Of a stretch of DNA of 64,000 nt, positions 1 to 8,235 are shown piece by piece (position 1 is the first letter of the stretch; the number at the start of each line of letters is the position of its first letter). The stretch lies in assembly GCF_018688355.1 (NCBI RefSeq), contig NZ_CP061317.1, positions 1,744,091 through 1,808,090 on the forward strand, in the 5' to 3' direction. This DNA is from Polynucleobacter sp. AP-Elch-400A-B2. GTDB taxonomy: Bacteria; Pseudomonadota; Gammaproteobacteria; Burkholderiales; Burkholderiaceae. Below the pieces are notes generated by a model, which made no database searches, had not been told where the DNA came from, and was given only the letters and a program-made list of their open reading frames with translations. Both the position numbers and the translations under genes were made by a program.

Positions 1-935
1 ATCTTCTGACTGAAAACAGTTGCTTTAACAAAGTATTTTTCGCCAATAGTGGAGCTGAGGCCAATGAAGGCGCGATTAAGTTGGCACGCAAATGGGGGCA
101 GCTAAATAAATCAGGCGCCTTTGAAATCATTACTTTTGATCACAGCTTTCATGGTCGCACCTTAGCGACGATGAGCGCATCTGGCAAACCAGGCTGGGAC
201 ACGATGTTTGCCCCACAAGTTCCCGGGTTTCCAAAGGCCGATTTGAATGATTTGGATTCCGTCAAAAAACTGGTAACGGATAAAACAGTTGCGGTCATGC
301 TAGAGCCGGTACAAGGTGAAGGGGGCGTCATCCCCACCACTAAAGAGTTTATGCAAAGCCTGCGTAAATTCACCAAAGAAAATAATATTTTGTTAATCGT
401 GGATGAAGTGCAGGCCGGTTGCGGTCGTACTGGCACTCTCTTTGCCTATCAGCATTACGGCATCGAACCAGACATCATGACCTTGGGTAAAGGCATTGGT
501 GGTGGCGTACCATTAGCTGCACTGATGGCAACTGATGCGGTTGCTTGTTTTGTACCTGGCGATCAGGGTGGCACCTATAACGGTAATCCACTGATGGTTG
601 CAGTAGGCATCAGTGTGATTGAACAATTATTAGCGCCAGGTTTCCTGGATTCTGTGCGCGCCAAGGGTGAGTTGCTTAGCAAGGAACTCCTTGCCATCTC
701 CGCAGAATTTAATCTGGATGGCGAGCGTGGCGAAGGGTTGTTGCGCGCCCTGATGTTGAGCAGTGATATCGGCGGGAAGCTGGTTGAACTAGCTCGCGAT
801 AGAACTCCAGAGGGGCTATTAATTAATTCACCAAGACCTAATCTGCTTCGCTTTATGCCAGCTCTCAATGTCACTGATGATGAAATCCGTCAGATGTGTA
901 ATATTTTGAGAGAGTTGCTCAAACAAATTAGCTAA
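1..935 (+). CDS. argD: Acetylornithine aminotransferase (5' end outside window)
   Basis: PLP-dependent class III aminotransferase of arginine synthesis, converting N-acetylglutamate semialdehyde to N-acetylornithine. The frame is open from base 3, and the first visible residues (FFANSGAEANEGAIKLARK) are the family's phosphate-binding and substrate region, so roughly the first quarter of the protein is missing to the left. The PLP-contacting Asp is in the IVDEVQAGCGRTG stretch. The Schiff-base Lys is in LGKGIGGG, near base 489. It ends at TAA 933-935 just before a strong hairpin terminator. Other class III aminotransferases, such as succinylornithine or GABA transaminases, are close relatives; the GKGIGGGVPLAA context and length to the C-terminus favour ArgD. 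The other arginine genes in the window, argF and argG, lie 18 kb away. Confidence 0.88.
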   Translation, partial: LLTENSCFNKVFFANSGAEANEGAIKLARKWGQLNKSGAFEIITFDHSFHGRTLATMSASGKPGWDTMFAPQVPGFPKADLNDLDSVKKLVTDKTVAVMLEPVQGEGGVIPTTKEFMQSLRKFTKENNILLIVDEVQAGCGRTGTLFAYQHYGIEPDIMTLGKGIGGGVPLAALMATDAVACFVPGDQGGTYNGNPLMVAVGISVIEQLLAPGFLDSVRAKGELLSKELLAISAEFNLDGERGEGLLRALMLSSDIGGKLVELARDRTPEGLLINSPRPNLLRFMPALNVTDDEIRQMCNILRELLKQIS

Positions 936-956
936 ACAATACTCAGGCTAAATGTA

Positions 957-986
957 ATAAAGGGGCTCTAAGCCCCTTTATCTTTT
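957..986. terminator. Bidirectional intrinsic terminator, argD / ispH
   Basis: A 9-bp perfect stem (959-967 AAAGGGGCT, 971-979 AGCCCCTTT) with a 3-base loop is followed by TATCTTTT on the plus strand. A T-rich run also follows on the minus strand. It sits between the convergent argD and ispH genes and probably serves both. Confidence 0.85.
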
Positions 987-1020
987 ATTGCAGTAATCAC
1001 TCTAACAATGGCGCCACTTG

Positions 1021-1986
1021 CTAGCCAACTAAATTCTTTGGCAGTGAGAAGGTGACATCCTCCACCACGCCCTCCAGATTACGAATACTGCGCGGTCCAA
1101 ATTCTTGAATCTTGGCCACAATCGAGAGGGCTAGGCTTTCAGGGGCTGATGCCCCTGCAGTCAAGCCGACGCGCCTCTTACCAACAAACCATTCAGCCTG
1201 AAGTTGCTCTGGTGCATCAACCATGTAGGCTGGTACACCCAGTTTTTCAGCTAATTCACGCAAGCGATTCGAGTTCGAGCTTGCCTTGCTTCCAACCACA
1301 ATAACTACCTCAACTTGAGGGGCCATAAATTTCACAGCATCCTGGCGATTTTGAGTGGCATAACAAATGTCTTGCTTACGAGGTTGCACGATATTCGGGA
1401 ATTTTTGAATTAAGGCATCGACAATTTCTTTGGTCTCATCCACAGAGAGTGTCGTTTGCGTGACAAAGGCGATTTTTTCATTCTCAGTAAAAGGCAGCTT
1501 AGTAATATCTGCCACCTTCTCAATCAAATGAACACCTTCATTAACCTGCCCCATCGTACCTTCGACCTCCGGGTGCCCTGCATGGCCAATCATCAAAACG
1601 GTAAAACCATCCTTGCACATCTTGATGACCTCAACATGCACCTTTGTAACCAAGGGGCAAGTTGCGTCATATACCTGCAAGCCACGCGTCTCAGCATCTT
1701 GACGAACTTCTTGAGAAACACCGTGGGCACTAAACACCACAATGCCGCCTTTGGGAACTTCATGCAACTCTTCAACAAATACAGCACCCTTTTCACGCAG
1801 CTCGTTCACGACATAAGCATTGTGAACAATCTCATGACGTACATAAATTGGGGCACCAAAACGTATCAGCGCTTCATTCACAATATTGATTGCACGATCA
1901 ACACCAGCGCAAAAGCCACGGGGCTGCGCCATCAAGATTTCGGAGGTGCTATCACCGCCGGCTTGTGTAATAGTTTGTTTATTCAT
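1021..1986 (-). CDS. ispH: 4-hydroxy-3-methylbut-2-enyl diphosphate reductase
   Basis: IspH (LytB) catalyses the last step of the MEP isoprenoid pathway, reducing HMBPP to IPP and DMAPP with a 4Fe-4S cluster. At 321 residues it has the normal length. Cluster ligands are visible at Cys26 (QPRGFCAGVDRA), Cys110 (DATCPLVTK) and a Cys near 207 (DICYATQNRQ). The start at 1986 is preferred over Met19 because the start codon lies three bases after the fkpB stop (TAA-CCA-ATG), which suggests translational coupling. The fkpB-ispH pairing is common in proteobacteria. Confidence 0.96.
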   Translation of the reverse strand: MNKQTITQAGGDSTSEILMAQPRGFCAGVDRAINIVNEALIRFGAPIYVRHEIVHNAYVVNELREKGAVFVEELHEVPKGGIVVFSAHGVSQEVRQDAETRGLQVYDATCPLVTKVHVEVIKMCKDGFTVLMIGHAGHPEVEGTMGQVNEGVHLIEKVADITKLPFTENEKIAFVTQTTLSVDETKEIVDALIQKFPNIVQPRKQDICYATQNRQDAVKFMAPQVEVVIVVGSKASSNSNRLRELAEKLGVPAYMVDAPEQLQAEWFVGKRRVGLTAGASAPESLALSIVAKIQEFGPRSIRNLEGVVEDVTFSLPKNLVG

Positions 1987-1989
1987 TGG

Positions 1990-2436
1990 TTACAGAATCG
2001 CAACAATTTGAGCTTCAAAGGTAACGGGCCTTCCAGCAAGCGGGTGATTGAAATCAAACCAGGCACCCTCTTCGTTAATCGATTGCAATACGCCTGCGTA
2101 TTGAGCGCCACCTGGCGCATTAAATTCAATGACGTCGCCAGGATTAAATTGCGCATCATCATCGCGACCCTCTTTTAGGGCACCCAAAGAAACCCATTGA
2201 ATTAATTCTTCTTTGCGCTCACCAAAACTTTCTTCTGGTGGCAATAAGGCACTTTTCTGATCACCCACTCCCAATCCGATTAATACTTTTTCAAAACAAG
2301 GCGCAAATTGTCCAGAACCCATCAACACCGTCGCAGGGCGATCGATAAACGTATTGATGTAGTCATCCCCGCTGGGCAAAGTCAGCCGATAGTTCAGGGT
2401 CAGAAAGGAATTGGGCAAAACCGTAAGCTTATTCAT
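1990..2436 (-). CDS. fkpB: FKBP-type peptidyl-prolyl cis-trans isomerase (SlyD/FkpB type)
   Basis: A 148-residue cytoplasmic prolyl isomerase of the FkpB/SlpA group. The FKBP core (LNYRLTLPSG, then VLMGSGQFAPCFEKVLIGL) is interrupted by an insert-in-flap domain (around residues 65-130) and resumes at the C-terminus, as in SlyD-like proteins. There is no His-rich metal tail as in SlyD, which favours FkpB/SlpA. The frame stays open upstream, but the conserved sequence begins at the Met at 2436, and further extension would run into the divergent radC. It is first in an operon with ispH. Confidence 0.88.
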   Translation of the reverse strand: MNKLTVLPNSFLTLNYRLTLPSGDDYINTFIDRPATVLMGSGQFAPCFEKVLIGLGVGDQKSALLPPEESFGERKEELIQWVSLGALKEGRDDDAQFNPGDVIEFNAPGGAQYAGVLQSINEEGAWFDFNHPLAGRPVTFEAQIVAIL

Positions 2437-2472
2437 AAGGTAATTGTATCTAGGCCCGACCCCGGCGTGCAC

Positions 2473-3162
2473 TTGCCGATTACGGATTGGCCAAAAATGG
2501 AGCAACCTCGCGAAAAACTACGCGCCCTTGGTGCGGCAGCCCTCAGCGATGCCGAGTTACTGGCGATCTTTCTGCGCGTTGGCGTCAAAGGCAAAACTGC
2601 CGTGGCTTTAGCCGAGGACCTGCTCCACCATTTCGGCAATTTGCCGCGCCTCATGTCCTGCACCCCAGAAGAATTAACCCAGATTCATGGCATGGGTATT
2701 TCTAAATGGTCGCAAATCCAGGCGGCCTACGAGCTGGTCAAGCGCAGCCTTGAGGAAACCCTCTCCCAGGAGTCTGTCCTGACCTCACCAGGCTATGTCC
2801 GAGAGTTCTTGCAGGCCAGATTTGGGCGCTTGCCACACGAAGTCTTCATATGCCTATACCTTGACTCCCGCCTTCGCCTGATTGAGTGCCAGGAGCTCTT
2901 TAGGGGCTCCCTAAGCCACACCGCTGTCTACCCACGAGAAATCCTCAAGGAAGCTCTTGCTAGGAATGCTAGCGCTCTCATCGTGGCACATAACCACCCC
3001 AGCGGAAATCCACAACCCAGTATTGCTGATCAAGAATTGACCAAGACACTAGCTAAAGCCTTGCAGTTGGTAGATATCCCCCTGCTTGACCACTGCATCG
3101 TAAGTCATGGTGGGTTTTTCTCATTTTCAGATGAGGGTCTTATGAAGAATGACCATAAATAG
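2473..3162 (+). CDS. radC: RadC family protein (JAB/MPN domain)
   Basis: RadC/YicR family protein. A helix-hairpin-helix-like N-terminal part (REKLRALGAAALSDAELLAIFLRVG; TQIHGMGISKW) is followed by a JAMM/MPN+ domain with the metal motif H-x-H-x10-D in AHNHPSGNPQPSIADQ. The family's role is uncertain; the original link to radiation repair in E. coli did not hold up. Homologues usually begin with a PITDWPKxExPREKL-like sequence, so I place the start at TTG 2473. GTG 2467 and ATG 2497 are alternatives, the latter cutting into the conserved start. radC next to rpmB-rpmG is a widespread arrangement. Confidence 0.85.
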   Translation: MPITDWPKMEQPREKLRALGAAALSDAELLAIFLRVGVKGKTAVALAEDLLHHFGNLPRLMSCTPEELTQIHGMGISKWSQIQAAYELVKRSLEETLSQESVLTSPGYVREFLQARFGRLPHEVFICLYLDSRLRLIECQELFRGSLSHTAVYPREILKEALARNASALIVAHNHPSGNPQPSIADQELTKTLAKALQLVDIPLLDHCIVSHGGFFSFSDEGLMKNDHK

Positions 3163-3266
3163 AAGTGACTACTAACTTAATGGTATTTTTTGACCCATAT
3201 TGACCACAATTTATCCTTACCCCCAAAACTAAAGCCAATTAGGGCTAGATCAAAGTACTCGGAGAC

Positions 3267-3275
3267 TGATACAAT
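3267..3275 (+). promoter_or_regulatory. Probable extended -10 promoter for rpmB-rpmG
   Basis: TGATACAAT combines a TGn extended -10 with TACAAT (5 of 6 to consensus). No good -35 lies 16-18 bases upstream. The predicted start near 3282 would give a leader of about 25 bases containing GGAG before the rpmB ATG. Confidence 0.45.
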
Positions 3276-3306
3276 CTTCTTTTTTCGCAATTAATGGAGT
3301 TATGTC

Positions 3307-3540
3307 ATGGCAAAAGTTTGCCAAGTCACTGGGAAGAAGCCGATGGTTGGCAACAATGTATCCCATGCAAACAATAAAACGAAGCGTCGCTTTTTGCCGA
3401 ATTTGCAAAATCGTCGTTTCTGGGTTGAATCTGAAAACCGCTGGATTAGCTTGCGCTTAACCAATGCTGGTTTGCGCGTTATCGACAAAAACGGCATTGA
3501 CGCCGTATTGTCTGATCTCCGTGCACGTGGCGAAATTTAA
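3307..3540 (+). CDS. rpmB: 50S ribosomal protein L28
   Basis: A 77-residue basic protein of normal L28 length, starting MAKVCQVTGKKPMVGNNVSHA and including the conserved KRRFLPNLQ segment. A good ribosome binding site (GGAG) precedes the ATG. It is followed after 11 bases by rpmG, the usual bacterial L28-L33 operon. Confidence 0.98.
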   Translation: MAKVCQVTGKKPMVGNNVSHANNKTKRRFLPNLQNRRFWVESENRWISLRLTNAGLRVIDKNGIDAVLSDLRARGEI

Positions 3541-3551
3541 GGAGCGCACAA

Positions 3552-3719
3552 ATGGCTAAAGGCGGTAGAGAAAAAATCAAATTAGAGTCATCAGCTGGTA
3601 CTGGTCACTTCTATACAACATCAAAAAACAAGCGTACTAAGCCTGAAAAAATGGAGATCATGAAGTTTGATCCAACCATTCGCAAGCACGTTGCTTACAA
3701 AGAAACCAAGCTCAAGTAA
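3552..3719 (+). CDS. rpmG: 50S ribosomal protein L33
   Basis: A 55-residue ORF (MAKGGREKIKLESSAGTGHF... ending KHVAYKETKLK) of normal L33 size. It lacks the CxxC zinc-ribbon cysteines, so it is the zinc-independent (C-minus) form. GGAG stands 7 bases before the ATG. It is co-transcribed with rpmB and ends before a strong terminator. Confidence 0.97.
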   Translation: MAKGGREKIKLESSAGTGHFYTTSKNKRTKPEKMEIMKFDPTIRKHVAYKETKLK

Positions 3720-3749
3720 TTTATCGATTCGGTATTTATTTGCAGCAAA

Positions 3750-3781
3750 TAAAAAACCCGCTACTTCAGCGGGTTTTTTAT
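3750..3781. terminator. Bidirectional intrinsic terminator, rpmG / desaturase
   Basis: CCCGCT (3757-3762) pairs with AGCGGG (3768-3773) around a 5-base loop. The stem is flanked by A6 upstream and T6 downstream, so it can terminate rpmBG on the plus strand and the desaturase gene on the minus strand. Confidence 0.92.
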
Positions 3782-3795
3782 TGTCCTTATTTCCT

Positions 3796-4989
3796 TTAAG
3801 CGTAGCGACGTAACCTTAAAGAGAAGTCACGCAGACTCGATAAACCACTCTCTTCAGCGTGCTGACACCATACATGCAACTGAGTCAGCAGTTGATCGCC
3901 AGTAGCGTTAGATCGACCCCAGATAGCATGCAAGTCACGACGCATCTCAATCATCTTTCGTAGCTGCGCATTAGTTGCCATCAGCTCTTCAAGTTTGATT
4001 TTTTCTTCTACAGTCAAACGAGACTCATCTTTACCCAGCCAGGCACGAGCATCTTTTAAGTGGGCAGCCAATACCTGCATGTGCTGAACTTCATTACTAA
4101 AGAAGGTACTCAAGGTCTTACTGTAGCGTGCCATGATTTCATAACGGTTCGCAATGATAGCTTCGAGTGTGTTTTGATCTGCAGGACGTAAGTCGCTCAG
4201 CACCGGCTTTGGAGAAGTCTTTTTTACTTTGGCCAAGCCAACTGCACTCATGATTTGAATGTACATCCAGCCAATATCAAACTCATACCATTTACTAGAA
4301 AGCTTAGCGCTAGTAGCAAAGGTGTGGTGGTTGTTATGCAACTCTTCGCCACCAATCAAAATACCCCAAGGCATAATATTTCTTGAGGCATCTTCGCAAT
4401 CGTAATTACGGTAACCCCAAAAGTGGCCAATGCCATTAATAACTCCAGCGGCAGTAATAGGAATCCACAGCATCTGTACTGCCCACACAGTCAAACCAAT
4501 TGCACCGAACAAAAATACATCGATGATCAACATCAAAGCTACGCCTTGCCATGAGTACTTTGCATAGATGTTGCGCTCAAGCCAATCATCTGGCGTACCG
4601 TGACCAAACTTATCTAAGGTCTCTTGATTACGTGACTCATTTTTATATAACTCAGCACCACGAGAAAGCACGGTGTTGATGCCTAAAACTTGTGGGCTAT
4701 GTGGATCATCTACAGTCTCACACTTGGCGTGATGCTTGCGATGAATCGCTGCCCACTCTTTGGTCACCATGCCAGTGGTTAGCCAAAGCCAAAACCGGAA
4801 GAAGTGGGACATGATTGGATGCAGTTCCAAAGCGCGGTGCGCTTGGCAACGGTGCAGGAAAATAGTCACCGCAGCAATGGTGATGTGGGTGGCAACCAGG
4901 GTAAAAACAAGGATTTGCCACCAAGCCCAATTTAAATAACCACTTGAAAGCCAATTCAGGAATAAATCAAAACTAGAAGCTGTGTTCAA
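3796..4989 (-). CDS. Membrane fatty acid (acyl-CoA type) desaturase with long C-terminal extension
   Basis: Integral-membrane di-iron desaturase, probably inserting a cis double bond into membrane acyl chains. The three histidine boxes are present: HRCQAH at 46-51, HRKHH at 83-87 and HNNHH at 218-222, with hydrophobic segments around 20-45, 60-75 and 148-190. The desaturase domain ends near residue 260. Residues 270-397 form an extra, mostly helical, charged domain whose end (WCQHAEESGLSSLRDFSLRLRRYA) resembles the tail of ISL3-family transposases; this is my impression, not a search result. No in-frame ATG precedes the first histidine box, so the start is TTG 4989, with GGAAAT upstream. Homologues I recall start at nearly the same place. 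It follows the RsmB-type gene by 28 bases and is probably in the purN operon. Confidence 0.9.
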   Translation of the reverse strand: MNTASSFDLFLNWLSSGYLNWAWWQILVFTLVATHITIAAVTIFLHRCQAHRALELHPIMSHFFRFWLWLTTGMVTKEWAAIHRKHHAKCETVDDPHSPQVLGINTVLSRGAELYKNESRNQETLDKFGHGTPDDWLERNIYAKYSWQGVALMLIIDVFLFGAIGLTVWAVQMLWIPITAAGVINGIGHFWGYRNYDCEDASRNIMPWGILIGGEELHNNHHTFATSAKLSSKWYEFDIGWMYIQIMSAVGLAKVKKTSPKPVLSDLRPADQNTLEAIIANRYEIMARYSKTLSTFFSNEVQHMQVLAAHLKDARAWLGKDESRLTVEEKIKLEELMATNAQLRKMIEMRRDLHAIWGRSNATGDQLLTQLHVWCQHAEESGLSSLRDFSLRLRRYA

Positions 4990-5017
4990 AAGGAGATTTC
5001 CAAGAAGGTCTAAAACC

Positions 5018-6607
5018 CTATTTTAGTTCTTTATCCGCTTTCTTGCTTTTGACTTTTACCGACTTTTCATCATCTTTGTCGACAGTTACTGCAGAAACAG
5101 CCGCTTTTCTCTGAAAAACAGCCCCAAAGAAGCCATCTGTACCGTGAATATGGGGCCATAACTGCCACCAAGGGTTGTCAGGGCTACAGCCCAAAGGAAT
5201 TTTATCCTTTGGAAACAATGGCTTAAGAACTTCAGCTGCAGGCACAACTTCAAAATTAGGGTGCTTAACCAAGAAATCCTCTGCAATTTGCTGGTTTTCT
5301 TGTGGCAACAGACTGCAGGTGGCATAAACCAAGCGGCCACCCGGTTTAAGCAAGCGGCTTGCAGAGGCCAGAATATTCATCTGCTTTTGATTGAGCTCCA
5401 AAACACCTTCTGGGGTCTGGCGCCATTTGAGATCCGGGTTGCGTCGCAAAGTACCCATGCCACTACAAGGAGCGTCTACTAGGACGCGATCAATCTTCCC
5501 AGCCAAGCGCTTGATCTTGGAGTCATTCTCACTATCAATCCAGACGGGATGAACGTTAGAGAGACCGCTGCGGGCTTGTCTAGGCTTTAAATTAGCTAAG
5601 CGACGCTCTGATGTATCCAGAGCATACAAGCGGCCTGTAGATCGCATGATTGCCCCAATTGCCAAAGTCTTGCCGCCGGCGCCAGCACAAAAGTCCACCA
5701 CCATCTCGCCACGCTTAGGCGCAAGTAAGTAAGCCAATAACTGACTACCCTCATCTTGAACCTCAAACATCCCCGTCTTAAAGCTGACAGTATTTTGCAA
5801 AGCGGGCTTACCCATAATGCGAACACCATCAGGCGCGTACGGAGTTGGAATGGCTTGATAGCGACCGCCAAGAGCGTTCATCTCGGCAAGCAATTGCTCA
5901 CGAGTCGTCTTCATGGTGTTGGCACGCAAATCCAAAAGGGCTGGATGCATGAGTGACTTAGCTAATGCTTCACGTGATTCTTCACCGGGATATTTTCCAA
6001 AGGCATCCCAAAGCCATTCAGGCAAATTATTCTGTACTAAGGGATTAAGTGCTGATGGATCGACCGTAGCAAAACGTTGCAACCATTCGTACTCGCCTGT
6101 CTTCAATACGTGAGCTAAGTCGGCAATAGCACTCTCAGCACGGTTAGCAGAACCTAAACCACCCTCAGACAAAGCGGACAGCAAACCCAATAGAGCTAGG
6201 CGTCTAGCCTGCGAACCCTCGCCGCTGGAAGCAAATTGCGAGAACTCATTCTTGCGACGCAGAATGGCAAACGCACTCTCTGCAATCAAGGCGCGATCAC
6301 GGTTACCCAGCTGAGGCTCAGAGCGGAAATACCGACTCACCACACGATCAGCTGGTTGCTCGAAATTCAGCAACTCTGGAAGCAGACGCTCCAAATGAAT
6401 TGCATGCTGAGGCAAAGCCTTCGCATTAGAAAAGTTTTTTTGGCCTTCTGGTGCAATGATGTTGCCACTCGCATTGCGACGCTCCGGGCGACGCAATGGA
6501 TCTTTAGATTTAGCGGCATAACTTTTTTGTGGGCCTAAGCGTGACCCAGATCTTGATCCAGATTTACTGCCTGCGCTAGCTGCGCGGGATGAACGTTCTT
6601 TACTCAT
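5018..6607 (-). CDS. RsmB/NOP-family SAM-dependent RNA m5C methyltransferase
   Basis: Class I methyltransferase of the RsmB/Sun/NOP2 group, expected to methylate C5 of a cytosine in rRNA. Residues 65-200 form a NusB-like N-terminal domain. The SAM motif FCAGAGGKT is at 306-314, the catalytic Cys381 is in DAPCSGMGT, and the release Cys431 is in YATCSLLPQEN. The first 60 residues are a low-complexity basic Ser/Arg/Lys tail, and the last 25 are Lys/Glu-rich. Betaproteobacteria often have two such proteins, one beside fmt and one beside purN as here, so I do not assign rsmB. The start overlaps the purN stop (ATGA), indicating translational coupling. Confidence 0.88.
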   Translation of the reverse strand: MSKERSSRAASAGSKSGSRSGSRLGPQKSYAAKSKDPLRRPERRNASGNIIAPEGQKNFSNAKALPQHAIHLERLLPELLNFEQPADRVVSRYFRSEPQLGNRDRALIAESAFAILRRKNEFSQFASSGEGSQARRLALLGLLSALSEGGLGSANRAESAIADLAHVLKTGEYEWLQRFATVDPSALNPLVQNNLPEWLWDAFGKYPGEESREALAKSLMHPALLDLRANTMKTTREQLLAEMNALGGRYQAIPTPYAPDGVRIMGKPALQNTVSFKTGMFEVQDEGSQLLAYLLAPKRGEMVVDFCAGAGGKTLAIGAIMRSTGRLYALDTSERRLANLKPRQARSGLSNVHPVWIDSENDSKIKRLAGKIDRVLVDAPCSGMGTLRRNPDLKWRQTPEGVLELNQKQMNILASASRLLKPGGRLVYATCSLLPQENQQIAEDFLVKHPNFEVVPAAEVLKPLFPKDKIPLGCSPDNPWWQLWPHIHGTDGFFGAVFQRKAAVSAVTVDKDDEKSVKVKSKKADKELK

Positions 6608-7233
6608 AATTTTATTAATTGCGACTCCGGTGGTTTAACCTGAACTTGATTACCTTCTATTCGCAATCGTCCATCTAGGAACCATTTTACGGCCCGCGGG
6701 TAAATCTGATGCTCAGCAGCCAAAACTCGCGCTGCCAAGCTACTTGCATCATCTCCGGGAAGCACTGGAACCGAGGCTTGGCAGATGATAGGACCCTCAT
6801 CCACACCCTCGGTAACAAAATGTACGCTGGCGCCATGTTCAGCCACTCCAGCCTCCAAAGCGCGCTCATGGGTATGCAATCCTGGGAAGGCTGGTAGCAA
6901 GGCGGGATGAATATTGATCAGGCGACCCTCAAAATGACGAATAAAGCCCGGGGTCAAAATCCTCATAAAACCCGCTAGAACCACTAAATCAGCGCCTAAT
7001 TCATCGATTTTCGCCATGAGAGCTGCATCAAAGGACTCTCGAGTAGCGTGCTCGTGATGTTCAATGGCAAAGGCCGGAATACCCTGAGAGCGAGCAAAAT
7101 CAAGGCCTTTGGCGGCAGAGTGGTTTGCAATAACCCCGGCAAAAGTAACCGGCCACTGCTCTTTTTGAGCTGTTTTGACGATAGCCTCGAAATTAGATCC
7201 GCGGCCAGAGATTAAGGTGACGATAGATGGCAT
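6604..7233 (-). CDS. purN: Phosphoribosylglycinamide formyltransferase
   Basis: GAR transformylase, the third step of de novo purine synthesis, using 10-formyl-tetrahydrofolate. The ORF begins with the substrate loop (LISGRGSNFEAI), and the catalytic Asn-His-Asp set is visible in the VIANHSAAKG, INIHPALLPAFPG and VDEGPII segments. The ATG at 7233 (209 residues) gives the standard N-terminus; a GTG two codons upstream (7239) is possible. It is the first gene of a purN, methyltransferase and probable desaturase unit, divergent from ribF across about 50 bases. Confidence 0.95.
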   Translation of the reverse strand: MPSIVTLISGRGSNFEAIVKTAQKEQWPVTFAGVIANHSAAKGLDFARSQGIPAFAIEHHEHATRESFDAALMAKIDELGADLVVLAGFMRILTPGFIRHFEGRLINIHPALLPAFPGLHTHERALEAGVAEHGASVHFVTEGVDEGPIICQASVPVLPGDDASSLAARVLAAEHQIYPRAVKWFLDGRLRIEGNQVQVKPPESQLIKL

Positions 7234-7284
7234 GCCCACAATATAATTGATGGTTACCCCGAAAGCGACCTTGAAAGTGATTTA

Positions 7285-8235
7285 GTGAACGTATTCCGTG
7301 GCCCTACCCAGTTTTCTGCAGGACCGGCTTGTGCCTTAACCATCGGTAATTTCGATGGCGTGCACAGGGGTCATCACGCCCTGCTCAAGGAGCTGAAGGA
7401 TGGCGCGCAAGCACGCGGTTTAGTTAGCTGCGTTATGACTTTCGAACCGCACCCTAAAGAATTCTTTTCTCCAGAACAAGCGCCGCCACGAATTCTAAAT
7501 TTGCGCGACAAGCTTGCTGCCTTTGCCGACATTGGTGTCGATCGCATAGTAGTGGAACACTTTAATTCCGCATTTGCTCGCCTCACTCCAGAAGAATTTG
7601 TTTCTGAGATTATTGTGAAGCAGCTCAATGCCAAATGGATTTTGATTGGTGATGACTTTTGTTATGGCGCCAAACGTGCGGGCAACTTTGTAAGTCTGAA
7701 AGCCGCTGGCGAACAGTTTGGTTTTGAAGTTTCTAGTATTCATACCGTGCAAGAAGATGGCGAAAGAATTTCTAGCTCAGCATTGCGCGATGCCTTGGCA
7801 AATGGGGATATGGATCAAGCTAGCAAATTACTAGGTCGACCTTACGGTATCTCTGGCCACGTCATTCATGGGCAAAAGCTGGGTCGCACTTTAGGCTTTC
7901 CCACACTGAATCTCGCCGTTGCCAATCATCTACATCATCGCAAGCCCGCATGCTCTGGCATCTTTACTGCACAGGTATTAGGCCTTGGAGATAAGCCACT
8001 GCCTGCGGTAGCAAGTCTAGGCGTGAGGCCGACAGTAGAAGATGAAGGTCGGGTATTGCTTGAGACTCATATCTTTGATTACAACGCCGATGTCTACGGA
8101 AAAATTATTACCGTGGAGCTCTTAGAAAAAATTCGGGATGAGGCGAAGTACTCCGATCTCGATACACTTACCAAAGCGATTGCATCTGATGCAGAGCATG
8201 CCAGAAATTATTTCCAGAAAAAATCTTATGTCTGA
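7285..8235 (+). CDS. ribF: Bifunctional riboflavin kinase / FAD synthetase
   Basis: Makes FMN and then FAD from riboflavin. The N-terminal nucleotidyltransferase domain has the HIGH-like GNFDGVHRGH near residues 22-31 and ISSSALRDALANGD near 170. The C-terminal riboflavin kinase domain starts near 190 (GHVIHGQKLGRTLGFPTLNL). At 316 residues the length is normal. The start is GTG 7285; no ATG lies closer to the conserved sequence. The stop overlaps the ileS start by 8 bases (ATGTCTGA). ribF-ileS-lspA is a classic proteobacterial operon. Confidence 0.96.
   Translation: MNVFRGPTQFSAGPACALTIGNFDGVHRGHHALLKELKDGAQARGLVSCVMTFEPHPKEFFSPEQAPPRILNLRDKLAAFADIGVDRIVVEHFNSAFARLTPEEFVSEIIVKQLNAKWILIGDDFCYGAKRAGNFVSLKAAGEQFGFEVSSIHTVQEDGERISSSALRDALANGDMDQASKLLGRPYGISGHVIHGQKLGRTLGFPTLNLAVANHLHHRKPACSGIFTAQVLGLGDKPLPAVASLGVRPTVEDEGRVLLETHIFDYNADVYGKIITVELLEKIRDEAKYSDLDTLTKAIASDAEHARNYFQKKSYV

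Noticed and set aside
1456..2178. 240-codon plus-strand ORF
   Set aside because: It lies antisense to ispH and fkpB, has no recognisable domain, and is the shadow of conserved minus-strand coding sequence.
8138..8227. Upstream extension of the ileS frame
   Set aside because: It is inside ribF and unlike IleS; the conserved N-terminus begins at 8228.
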